The notes beneath the pieces are model-generated. The model saw nothing but the letters and a program-made list of their open reading frames with translations. It did not search any database and had not been told where the DNA came from. The translations under genes and the position numbers were made by a program. Of a stretch of DNA of 64,000 nucleotides, positions 48,661 through 60,095 are shown piece after piece (positions within the stretch are counted from its first letter, which is position 1; each line of letters opens with the position of its first letter). This DNA is from Hirudinaria manillensis. Its lineage: Eukaryota; Annelida; Clitellata; Hirudinida; Hirudinidae. The stretch is from the NCBI GenBank assembly GCA_034509925.1, contig CM067532.1, forward strand, positions 6,226,142 to 6,290,141, read 5' to 3'.

Positions 48661-48803
48661 TTAGTCATTCTTCAAGATTTTAATTCAAGCTCCCCTAATA
48701 ACACTCAATTCTCGTGAAGCAAGAAAAATATATTTCCGTGCAGAATGAATCTTTACACTCCTCTTCGTCGTCATCATCATCGTCTCTAAAGAACGTGGAT
48801 GAA

Positions 48804-49240
48804 ATGGAACAGACGACCAGTTTGGATGCCAGAATGAGGGGCGCCATCTTTGTTTTTCTGTTCTTTGCTCTGTACCTGATCGTTTTTTGGATAGTGAGCA
48901 GAATGAAGGAAGAGGTGGCTTTGACGATCGAACACCATGTTGAGGTTCGTTAATTATTTGATATTCTTGTTTTTAAATGAAATTGTTAGCGGTAATTTAT
49001 AGCAACGATTTGAATAACCAATTTAGTATTTTGTCCTCTTTTGTTGAATTAGAACGAATGTTAAAATGATAACAAATGAGCAGAAAGTGATTCTTATAAA
49101 ACAAAGACACAAAACAAAGCAGTCGCTTTAAGCTGCCACACATGGAGTTCCATTTCTTTATTTTACAGGAGCCTCTGATACAAATATCAGAACGAAGGAA
49201 AAAATATTGGACAAAATTTATCTTCGGATTTGACGCTTAG
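48804..49240 (+). CDS. possible small single-pass membrane protein (2 exons, 70 aa), unrecognised
   Basis: Exon 1 from ATG 48804 to 48944 and exon 2 from 49169 to TAG 49238-49240, joined in phase 0 across a 224-base intron (donor GTTCGT, acceptor TTTTACAG). The predicted protein starts MEQTTSLDARMRG, has one strong transmembrane helix (AIFVFLFFALYLIVFWIV, about residues 14-31), then SRMKEEVALTIEHHVE, and in exon 2 EPLIQISERRKKYWTKF and IFGFDA. Positive charges lie on both sides of the helix. The frame is open upstream of the ATG through a serine run back to about 48714, so an upstream exon is possible. The promoter-like cluster just before it supports a gene. I do not recognise the family. 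The donor is weak. Confidence 0.4.
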
Positions 49241-51090
49241 GAGGTCCCTGCCGTGACGTTCGGCGGAAATATGGGGATAGGGGAAAATGGAAGTGTTAAA
49301 AAAATGGGAGAATCTGTCGACATTTCGTGGCATGTTTTAAAGGAAATCAATGGAAAGGAATAAATTTTTAATTAGGAGATGAACATCCGCAGAGATAACA
49401 CAAGACACGACTTGTCCGCTAGCATCGATTCCAATCCATCAAACTGCCAGAATTTTTTTCCGACTCGGACCGATGTTAACACCTCCAGCCATCCACTCTT
49501 GGGCGGTTGATCCCAATTTTTCAAGGACTTATTGACCTTCCCGGCTCGTATTTTCTTGAGCCTCATTTCCTGGCTGATTCACCGTTTCCGAAGCCCCTTT
49601 CTGGGGGGCACCTCGAAGGGAAACACAAAAAAAGAGTTGAAAGACGCGTTTTCTTATGCTTTTCGAAGTCGAACGTTGCCGTTAAAAATTGTTGCCGAAA
49701 AGGTCAAACAAATTTCAATAATTTGTTTCGCTTCGAGTCTTCGAGACTAATCCATATTTCGTATAATTTTTGAGCAGCACTTTGTTAATTTCTTTGTGCA
49801 ACTGAGATGTTTTAAGGACGAAGGAAATGCTTTTAAAGGATCCTATTTTTCCTCTGGAAAATGTCAAAGCCCTAAAAGGGGCGCACCCTAAATTGGCCGA
49901 GCGCGTCTTTTGCACACGTTCATCGTCGGATCCATTATTTACAATCAACCAGTGAAAAGAGAAAACATGGCTGGTTAAGTCCAGCCGAACAATGGTCCCA
50001 AACTTCGCTCTGTTTATTATTTGCGTGCGAAGTGGCGCTGACATAAAATGAAATAAAACGACATAAATACTTCTTTTATGACATCGCGTTTGACAGCGAA
50101 TGTTTTGAAATGAGGGTACCAGTTTCACTTCTAAAAGCCAAGAAAAAGCTCTTGGGAACATTTTAGGTTGGTGATTTCGATTCCGAATTGTCGGTGATGA
50201 TTCTTTTGGATGATAACGATGATGCTTTTGGGTTGGTGCTGATGCTTTCAGGATGACGGCGATGAATCGGTTCATGACTTCGGGTTGACGGTGAGAAGTC
50301 ATCGTCTGGAAGAAAAATAAAGAAGTTCATCGACATAAAAGTGCCGGAAAGGGCATAGGCCTTAATTTTTATTTCTTTGATCTCAAATTTTTCTCACAAA
50401 GTCCTTCCTTCCGAAATAATCCAGCTGCATTAGGTGACCTAAAGTCCAGCAATTTATCAGAACATTAAGGCACACGAGTTGATTTATTCCTCGTCAACTT
50501 GTCGGTGGCACGGTTTGTCCGAATGTTTTGCGGTGCAACGATGGATTGAAGGATGTCGAAAGAATAATTCGTCGTTTTAATCAGACGTCGATTGATGACC
50601 GCCTGTCTTTCTGTCTGGCCTCTGCAGCGAGACAAAATAAATAAAGCTTTCCAGACATTTCATTGTAAATTTTCATCCTCGTTTCGTGAGTTCCTACGGT
50701 TTAACGATTCTTCTCGTCGAACGGATTCACGACCTTTTGATTGCCAGGAAAAAAAAGACTTTCTCCATCCTTTGGCACCTTCGTCCGCGAAAGTATTAAT
50801 GGATGGCTTTGCTAATTCAAAAATATTTACAGCTCATGTCTCAATCCGAGTTTCGGGGTAAAAGCCCGCAGGGAGAGACGCTTGATTTATGACTCGTGAA
50901 TGTGTGAGCCGTGTTTTTTTTTCAAAAGAATTGTTTTCCAAAATTTCCGTGAGATTATTTTTAAATGATTTATAAAGCAAATCTTGCAAATGGAGCCACT
51001 CGGTCTCCTTCGTGGAGACATTATTCAGAGCCAAAGGAGCAGTTACTGTTCAATATTATGGTGATCCCATACCTTCTTTTTCTTCTTATT
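49241..51090. other. region without a recognised gene; long open frame on minus strand
   Basis: Slightly GC-richer than its surroundings. The minus strand carries an open frame 50302-49715 discussed under findings. No known domain is visible on either strand. Confidence 0.4.
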
Positions 51091-51135
51091 ATTAATTTTA
51101 TTAATATTACTATTATTATTATTGTCATTAATTAA

Positions 51136-51166
<31 letters not shown>

Positions 51167-51205
51167 TTTATTAATATTACTATTATTATTATTGTCATTA
51201 ATTAA

Positions 51206-51230
<25 letters not shown>
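51091..51230. repeat. exact tandem duplication of a 70-bp unit
   Basis: 51091-51160 and 51161-51230 are identical over all 70 bases. The unit itself is built from ATT/TAA words. Absence of any difference implies a recent duplication or ongoing homogenisation. Confidence 0.95.
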
Positions 51231-51237
<7 letters not shown>

Positions 51238-51435
51238 TCTCCTTTTGTTCTGGAGTTTTTAGATTAAATTTGTTTTAGAAATGAATTTCCAAAGGTGATT
51301 TGAGATTCCAGATCCCTGAATTTGCAGAAAAAATATTCCGGAATGAATTTTCTACCCTCAAATTGGATGCAACATTCATTGGATCAATTTTCAGGTTTGC
51401 TGTGACCAACAAACACCGTCGTCCTCTTCGTCGTC

Positions 51436-51458
51436 TGAGCATCATCATCATCAACGTC

Positions 51459-51491
<33 letters not shown>

Positions 51492-51513
51492 GTCATCATC
51501 ACAAGGGCATCAA
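51436..51513. repeat. mixed CAT/CAC/CGT trinucleotide tract
   Basis: Runs of CATCAT, CACCAC and CGTCAT units; not a gene. Confidence 0.85.
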
Positions 51514-52299
51514 TATCATCATTGCAGTCGTGTGATGGTAATTCTTTCAATTATTTTTAACCTTTAATAACTTTTGAAATCAATGGCAATAAGTCCATTC
51601 CTGGAAGTATTCATCATTTGACGTGAAAATCACCAAGATAAATGAGGAGAAAAGATAATAATAATAATAATAATAATATATAAATTAAAATATTATATTA
51701 TAAAATTATATAAAGTGTTACATATTATATTATAAGATATATATTACATTATAATAATATAATTTTATAAATTAAAATATATTAATAATAATAATATTGT
51801 TATTTTGTTATTATTTTCTTATTAATCGTAATTATAAAAATGCTGCTTGAACTTCTGCTGGCTTGAATTTCCATCACTTCGATCAATCAGACAATCAGAC
51901 AAAAATTGATCCTCCGATAAAAACAACAACAACAACAACACAACAACAGCAACAACTTTCAACTCGTTGTTGAATTTTGTTGGTCGCAACAAGTTGAATT
52001 CCTGACGATGACATCATCATAATCATCGTCATCATCATCATCATCATCACGACGTTGTTTATAATGTCTTCATTAATAATTAATTATTAAGTTATACGCA
52101 CAATTCTAAAAGGTTTTCACTAAATAAGAATTTTAAGTAATTTTTAAACTTAAACATTTTTGTTAATCAAATTAAACGTGTATGATTTTAATAACAGGGG
52201 GTGAACTCAAAGTGATGAACTGCAAAAGCGGCAGCAAAGTCAGAAGCGGCAGTCGTTACGTGTCGCAATCCGGTTTGCACCGTCAGAAAACCTCCCCTT

Positions 52300-52349
52300 G
52301 GGAGGAGGAGGAGGAGGAGGAGGAGGAGGAGGAGGAGGAGGAGGAGGAG
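52300..52349. repeat. (GGA)n microsatellite, purine-only strand
   Basis: About 50 bases of GGA repeats: a polypurine tract able in principle to form triplex DNA. The apparent polyglutamate frame is a repeat artefact. Confidence 0.95.
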
Positions 52350-53098
52350 CTACATAAATGGTCCGAGTGCTCCCTGCTTACGATTACATTGCCCCGCATA
52401 AATCATGATAATGTATGAACGATATTACGTCAATAATCGTAATTGTCAATCGCTTAATCTTAATCTAATTAACATCAACTTAGCAAATAAAGCAACAATT
52501 TATGGTATAAATAAATAAATACATAAATAAATAAACAGGAATTATTAATTCTGCATGGAAAAAACATTGAGCGATGAATCGATTAGAGATGAGGGGTCCA
52601 AGCGGGGACTTGAATAAATTATGCAAAGAAGATAAATTTACATACATAAATATATTTAAATACATATCCATATACACATTACATACTGCCTTTATATATT
52701 TATATATATCATAATCATCAGCATCGTCGTCATCATCATCACATATCTAATGTATGGCATATATTAGATAGTATACCTTTTAATGGATTAATAGCTTACC
52801 AGTAATTTTAAAAGCCTGCATATCTTAATATTCATATAAATATAAATGCACATAAATATTAATACATATTGTTGTATCTTGAATTACTTTACGTATAAAT
52901 ATGAATAAATTAGCATTTAATACATGACCTGAAATAACTTTTTAAACGAAACGAAACATTGAGTTCAATGCAACGTTTTAATATTATAATATTAAATTAA
53001 ATTAATTATAATATTAAATTAAATTAATTTTAATATTATAATATTTGTTCCAATTTTTCAATCACGAAATCTTTCGATTGAATTTCAATCAGTTTTTT

Positions 53099-53282
53099 TT
53101 TACATTAACCCGTACAGTTACTGGGTTTCCCAGACCCATTGGCGACCTAAAATTATTTGTGAGTTTTTGGCTGGGCTAATAAAAGGAAATAATAATAATG
53201 ATAATAATAATAACAATAATAATAAAAGTTCGAGGGTTTTCCATAAACCCTCGAACTTTTATTATTATTGTTATTATTATTA

Positions 53283-53347
<65 letters not shown>

Positions 53348-53399
53348 TATTTTTTTGTGGGGGGAGGACGTGAATTTACATTAACTCGTACGGTTACCG
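53099..53399. mobile_element. hairpin element with 52-bp perfect arms flanked by direct repeats (foldback/MITE candidate)
   Basis: Arms 53188-53239 and 53245-53296 are exact reverse complements separated by five bases. The inner end is AAAGTTCGAGGGTTT, the outer part AAT-rich. The right arm continues into about 50 bases of ATT repeat. Outside, 53099-53123 and 53375-53399 form a 25-base direct repeat with three differences (TTTACATTAAC, CGTAC, GTTAC shared). The overall form suggests a small foldback transposon or a replication-generated inverted duplication. Confidence 0.5.
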
Positions 53400-53579
53400 T
53401 GCTTATGGAAACCTGAGAATGTTTTTCAATCGTTTGAAGCAATATTGTGATTCATCTTATCCACGCATTTCATGAATAAAGTATCATCATCGTCGTCGTC
53501 ACCGTCATCATCATCAGAATCTTTATGGAAAATTTAAAAAAATCTTGTGTTTTCCTGTCAAAACATGCCTTCACACGCC

Positions 53580-53627
53580 TTTCACATTTCAAAAACAGTT
53601 GATGATGATGATGATGATGATGATGAT
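53580..53627. repeat. (GAT)n microsatellite
   Basis: GAT/ATG repeats, followed at 53675-53705 by GACGAT units. Confidence 0.85.
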
Positions 53628-54224
53628 GTGCAACTGTTGATGTTGCTGAAGCCGTTGTCGTCGTTGTTGTTGCTGATGACGATGACGATGACGATGATGA
53701 TGATGCAAATAATCATTTCATTTCCTGCCCTCAGTCCTGAAACGTCGATTTATGCCTACCTGTATCCTTCTGGTAAACCCTTAGGACGACAATTCCGAAC
53801 TTGGTAATTCTTACAATTATTACAATTATTATTATTATCATTATTATTATTATTGTTATTATTATTATTATTTTAAATGTTGCATCAATTATTGTATTTA
53901 GGGCGATTATATTGTTTCGCGAATATTATCACAACACACATATTAATTACTAATGATTAATAAAATATAATAATTAATAAACAATATTTGTTAAAAAATA
54001 TATATATATATATAATTGTTATTAATACTAATAAATAACATTATTTATTACATAATAATTAAAATAATATTATTATGATTATTATTATTATTCGGTTATT
54101 ATAAGTTTAATGATTATAATTAGGAATCTTTTAAAAGGAGTGAAGCAACACTGAAGTTGTTTTAAAAGGAAGAAACATCTGCTCCCGCTTAAGATCATTA
54201 TCATCATCGATTCAAGAGGAAGAC

Positions 54225-54311
54225 ATGATGATGATGATGACGATGACGACGACGATGATGATGACGATGATGATGCAGACGACGATGATGATGACGATGA
54301 TGATGCAGACG
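54225..54311. repeat. GAT/GAC tract containing an exact 30-bp tandem duplication
   Basis: 54251-54280 and 54281-54310 are identical 30-base units ending in GATGCAGAC, inside a longer GATGAC-rich tract. Confidence 0.9.
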
Positions 54312-56917
54312 AGAGAGTATTGAAGATGGATTTGAACGATTGTGTTCAATTGGATGAGATTGTTTGAGGAATTGAAATAATAATTTATATAATAATTTAT
54401 TTAATAATTTCGTTATTTTAAGGTTGTTGACAATAATTTCCAATAAACTTTCCAGTTAAAATGAATTAATTTAAATAAGTTTAATAAAGATTTACATTAA
54501 ATTGAATTAATTTAAATATCGATTTAATTTATTTTTAATTAATTAACATTTTTGGCAATCTTGTTTCGAGAACACGTTTTACGATGACAAGCATCTTAAT
54601 ATTACGCAATATTATGTAATATTACGTAATTAATATTATGAATTATTATTAACGTCCGAATTACTTCGTACAAAGTTGTGCAGAACTTCGATCGCTGATC
54701 ATGGAATTCCTAAAACTTTGTAATCATTTATGATGATCATAAACTTTAAAAAAAAAATAAATAGAGAGATAGAAAAAGAAAAAGAGAGAGAGATTGCCAT
54801 CACCTGCATACTAATGTGGGGCGCACCTGGGATCTGATTGGTGGATCCGTTTGGATTGTGGATTGTGAAATGGATCAAGTTATGACTCGGAATAAATTTG
54901 ATTTTTGATGCGAAAGCGTTTCACTATGAATCGATGGAAATTTGAATTTTCCTTTTAATTTTAATGCCTTGTTCCCAACGCAAAATCATCCGAGGTTTAC
55001 GAGCACGATTTTTGAGTATTTTTAATATTTATATTTATATTTATTGTTTACTATTGCGTCGAAAATATGCTCAAATATTGGATTCATGATTAAGCTGCAT
55101 TTGTCTTGACTTAAGACCGCTTAAAGTGATAAAGATATCTTCTTTTTTTTAAATCACTCGATTCCAAGTTTTAAACTGATGAGTTTCGAAACTGATGCAT
55201 TTCTTGTCTCAATTAATTACTAAAATAATAGCATTTCTCAGAAAATATTTACAGAATTTAATCTTTAATCAACATTCTGTAAACAACTCGTGACCTGTTT
55301 TTCTTTTGGGCGAGCGGAGGGTGCTTCATCCATCGGTCGAGCCACATATTGATAGCCCGAAATAACTTACTGGGATCCAATAAACAATGGAAAGACTGCA
55401 TTTCATTGCAACAATATCTCAACCTCTTCTGGTCACCAAAGAACTCAACGTGAATCATGATGTGCAATTCCCTTCCTCCTCTTTTTCTCTCCGAGAATTC
55501 CTTTTTGAATTTCTTCCATCACTCCATCTCCTAGCAATACGATTATGGACAAGAATTTTCAATTGGCATAGCACAATATCGTTTAAGTTGCGCCTCGGTG
55601 TGAAATTTTCGTGTGGACTTCTACGTTTTTAATCAACTTTTGTCTGAAAAGCTTTCCTCATCGTTATTGTCGTCGTCGTCGTTGTTGTCTTTTTGATTAT
55701 TTTCCTTCCATCGCATCCATTCATTTTCGTTTCATTTCCAGTTTTAAAGCCTTTTTTGTCGAGTTTCTGCTGTCTCCAGCTGAGAATAAAAAGTTGGCAT
55801 CGAAAATGTAGTTGGAAGGTTTTTTCAGATCTACTTAGGAAGTTGCCAACGTTGATGATGCGAACGGTCGTCTTCGTCTTCGAGGTGTTTTCGTGAAACG
55901 TCGCCATGGCAACCATTTTTCTTTCTTTCAGAACTTGACAATCATTTTCTTTTTTTGCTCCCAGAATCACCAATTTTCCATTCATTTAGCTTTTTATTTA
56001 CGTTTGACTGAAACGGATTTAACAAACTGAGAATTTTCATCATCGCTTTTCAAGCATTTCAAGGGCATTCGGAGCATTTGAAATAGCTTTTCTTCCGGTT
56101 GAATTAAAATTCATTTAATCCATAAAATCGAAACCCAATCATGGGAACGTTAAGTTACACTGACGGCTTACAAACATCTACATCTGCCTACCACGCATTT
56201 TCACGTACTCCGGTTACTGCAATCATCCGCTTGCAAATCCTTGCAGTTCATCAACGGACACGTCCTACTTAATCTTTGTCTTCTTTCATTTCTCCTTCCA
56301 CCACTTCCAGGCTGGAAAGTTCTGCACAAATTGCAGTAATTCGACTGTCCATTAGATTCGTGTGCCAGGAAAAGTCATCTCCTTCAAACGTTGTACGGAA
56401 ACGACTTTTTCAGGATCGCGTTGCGAGTGAAACAAGTGGAAGTTCTTTGGGCCCATCCGAAGGGATTCCGAGGTGATGCCATCTTTCTTTCTTGGACTGA
56501 TTACATCACCTTCCGTGGCTCTTCATTTAACACCGGAGGAGAGAAACCGGAAGGAATGCTTCGGTGCGATGCCATTTTCAATTTTCAAAACACCGAAATG
56601 TTTGCAATCGTCTAATTTCATTTCAAGGGAAATGTTTTCTATAATCAATGTTATAATTAGCATCTTTTCTTTAATTATTCTAATAATAAACGAGAATTGA
56701 TCAATTAACTGAACAAAAAACAGCATGTTTTTGCTTAAAAAAAACTCCCCAGAAGTCTTTAAAAATGGCGCCAGTCGGATGACACGTCTGCTGCGCAAGA
56801 GGGACAAAAAAACCTTTGTTGACTCGTAAAGAGAATTATTATTTTAAGTAGAATAAGGACTTGCCAAGTGCAGGTCGTAAATTATTATTCAGTTAATAAT
56901 ACGTGCCAGAGAAGTAA
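54312..56917. other. region without a recognised gene
   Basis: Short open frames on both strands without domain similarity or convincing splice structure. Nothing else supported. Confidence 0.45.
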
Positions 56918-57176
56918 TACTAATACTGATACTAATACTGATACTGATACTAATACTGATACTAATACTGATACTAATACTGATACTAATACTGATACTA
57001 ATACTAATACTGATACTGATACTAATACTGATACTAATAATGATACTAATACTGATACTAATACTGATACTGATACTGATACTGATACTAATACTGATAC
57101 TAATACTGATACTGATACTGATACTGATACTGATACTAATACTGATACTAATACTAATATTAATACTAATACCAAT
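56918..57176. repeat. two-letter hexanucleotide array (ACTGAT / ACTAAT)
   Basis: About 43 tandem six-base units, each either TACTGA or TACTAA in phase, with a few TAATAT steps at the right end. All six frames stay open, giving Asn-Thr-Asp-Thr, Ile-Leu and Ser-Val type dipeptide runs that are artefacts of the repeat. Confidence 0.97.
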
Positions 57177-57805
57177 ACTGAGTACCATTAAATTAATATT
57201 AATATTAATCGATATTAGGCCACAAGCGATGTGCATTAATAAAGTGAATAATAAGCACTATTAAGTCAATATTTTGCTGGAAATGTGCATTAATTTGATG
57301 AATATTTGGAAAGAGTTGAATTATTAAACATTCTGGGTCAAATGTTTCGGTCTCATCTTCTTATCTTATCCACCTTGAAGACTGAGGAAATGCATTTCCG
57401 GCCGCAATTGGAAAGCGATGGAATTTTCATCTCATTCCGTTGCAATTTATTCCTCATCTTCTTCACCTTCTTCTTCAAAATCCATCTTTTTTTTTTTTTT
57501 GAGCGGAACTTTCCTTAAGATTTTGTCGTCATCATCAATTCTCTCTTCCCGTCACGGAAGGTTTGCTAAAACTTTTCTTGTGACGCTTTTGATGGCTTCC
57601 ATCGAAGCATTTGTTCTGCATTTTTGACGTTTTTCTAATTAAAAAGTCAATATTTTTTGGAAATAATCTTCAATGTTCGAAATTGCAAAATGTTCATCTG
57701 AGGTCCCATTTATTCATTTTCAACCTTTTTGATGCTCCCGCGATGAACACGGACGCCGCTAGAAACTCGACATTGTAGAGTCCACAATGCAGGTCACGCC
57801 AATGC

Positions 57806-57818
57806 GGGTCAAAGGTCA
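57806..57818 (+). promoter_or_regulatory. perfect DR1 nuclear-receptor element
   Basis: GGGTCAAAGGTCA: two half-sites in the same direction with one base between, the consensus for HNF4, RXR and COUP-TF type receptors. Another half-site AGGTCA lies at 57791-57796. The match is seen directly; use is inferred. Confidence 0.4.
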
Positions 57819-58736
57819 CGAGATATGAATGCCTCAGGTTCAAACCCTGCGACCGACAAAAGCGACGTCTTGTCGTGGTTGGACTTAATGAACTTGTTTA
57901 TATTTTTGACCATTTATTTTGCAATTTAAAATTTAAACATTAAAAACCCGTTTTGACGATTTTTAAATTCCATTGGTTGTGAAAGGTCGTCGCTCGTACT
58001 TTGTTTTTGTTGTTTGCCAACGACACGTTGTTGTGTGTGTTGAGGTGTTTTTCAGAGTCTTCAGTTTAAAAACGATGTTTTTTAGAATTTTAAACATTTT
58101 AGAAATTTCTAAATGAAATGCTTCCAAATTTCTATAGCTTAACAAGTAGTCATATTACTATAATATTATATCTACATTAAATAATTAATTATTAATATTA
58201 AATATTTTTAATAAAAATAAAAGTAAAATGTTCCAAATTAAATATTTAAAATTTAAATTGTTTTTTTTTAAATCTAAACTTAATTTCCACTTTACTTTGT
58301 TTTGAGTTTATTATTCAAAAGATTTTCTAAAATAAAAATATTGTTATAAACTGTTTTAAATTATTACTTGATATTTTATGATAAATATGATAAATTATAA
58401 ATCATTAATTAATGTTTATATCCACTCGAGAAAATGTTGTTACCGTAAAGTGTCATCGCTTTGCTTTGGGGGACCCTGAATAATGATGATCTGAAAATAA
58501 GGAAAATATTTATTCCATCAAAATATTTATTCTACGATGACATCGACGCCATCTTGTTTATTTTTTTTATTTTTTTGATGGATTTTAAATCAAAATGGAA
58601 GTACCATAATCTCCATAAAGTGAAATCGAAATGCACGAAATTATTTTAGGTAAGCAACGCGTCATGTTGTTATTTTAAATAAAACTATTGTCTTAAATAA
58701 ATCAATTATTTATCGATTGTTATTAATAGCATTGTT

Positions 58737-58788
<52 letters not shown>
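58737..58788. repeat. (AAT)n microsatellite
   Basis: About 52 bases of uninterrupted AAT/ATA units. Confidence 0.95.
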
Positions 58789-58790
<2 letters not shown>

Positions 58791-59485
58791 CCGACAACAT
58801 TTGCTGATAGCTCAACACATCCATTATGTTGCTTGTCACTTTACAGAAGAAATCGATGCATGTTTTTCTCGAGTTCGTATGGCCCGATTGGTTGGATCAA
58901 CCACTTATAAGACAATTGATTGAATCAATCATTTACAAGTACGTTGATTGAATAAACCATTTACTAGAACGATTGATTGATTGATTGATTCAATCATTTA
59001 CAAGAAGAAGGTTGTTCTCAATTCTCCTATCTCCTGGAAGCACTTCATTTTAATTTACATTTGGACCTCGTTCTCAGCAACTTTGGCCCAGCGACATCGC
59101 TGTTGATCAGAATGAAGGATGCAAATGGAAATGAGTTCCATACGAAAGCAACAACAGAAGTCTAACTTTCAATTTTCTTTTCGTTTTTATCCCGAAGGTT
59201 TTTTTTTAATTAAATCTTTTTAAATTTATAAATTACATTTCATAGCAATTGCAAATAATTATATTGAAAACTTTTTATATCCCTGAAATGTATTGTAATT
59301 CATAATTAGTCTATTGTGCAGAATTTGTATTGTTCAGTTATAAGCTGCGCTCCATCATTATCGACCTACCGATTTGCATTTGTTGCAATAATTAATTAAT
59401 TAATATATATAATATAATTATAATTAATTATATTAATTATAATAAATATTATAATAAAATTATTTAAATAATTTAATTTATTTTT

Positions 59486-59627
59486 TCCATCAAATGAAGC
59501 CTTTATTATCGAGTCATATTTTAATTTCTTTTTATTCTGAGTTCATCCAGTTGCTAATAGTCCAAGCTGACCTCTAACCCTTGACCTTTGTTGACATTCA
59601 AAACGTTAACCCCGAGTTTAACCGCCG
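59486..59627. repeat. dispersed repeat, copy 1 (about 142 bp)
   Basis: Starts at CCATCAAATGAAGCC and ends near CGAGTTTAACCGCCG. It closely matches 59952-60095 along its length. It contains two TGACCT half-sites. Confidence 0.85.
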
Positions 59628-59951
59628 CTGTTTTATTGGCGCCAAGAACATGATTTCTAATTAAAGAAGGAACGAAAATGAATATTTATATTTTAAATTA
59701 TTTTAAATTATTTTAAATGCTTAATTAATCTCATTAGAGATTTAATTCCCGATCGACGTTAATCCTTTAAAAGACACAAAAGTATAATAAACAAAAAGAC
59801 CTGCTTAATTGGAAAGCAGGGATCATTATCATCACTTCGAAGGGAAGAATTGCAAAGCAAAGGTAAAAGAAAGAAATTAGGTCAAGTACCTGACCTAGCA
59901 TAGAATTTCAATATTGAATATTGATCCATATTATTGATCCAATATTATTTA

Positions 59952-60095
59952 TTCCATTAAATGAAGCCTTTATTATCGAGTTATTATTTCAATTTCTTTT
60001 TATTCTGAGTTCATCTAGTTGCTAATAGTCCAAGCTGACCTCTAACATCTGAACTTTGTTGACATTCGAAACGTTAACCCCGAGTTTAACCTCCG
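59952..60095. repeat. dispersed repeat, copy 2 (about 144 bp)
   Basis: Same orientation as copy 1, 466 bases to the right, with scattered substitutions and small indels. No coding frame is shared by the copies. Confidence 0.85.

Larger units (their letters stand above)
57177..59485. other. gene-poor region with one DR1 site and an (ATA)n run
   Basis: No coding exon supported. A perfect DR1 lies at 57806-57818 and an ATA microsatellite at 58737-58788. Confidence 0.45.

Noticed and set aside
52182-52418. Polyglutamate-containing frame
   Set aside because: Caused by a GGA microsatellite; flanks look non-coding.
56868-57264. Dipeptide-repeat proteins (Asn-Thr-Asp-Thr, Ile-Leu, Ser-Val)
   Set aside because: A hexanucleotide array leaves all six frames open; the encoded runs follow from the repeat and no coding flank is visible.
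57835-57850. Possible tRNA gene: GGTTCAAACCC resembles a B box
   Set aside because: No matching A box at the right distance and no acceptor stem could be formed.
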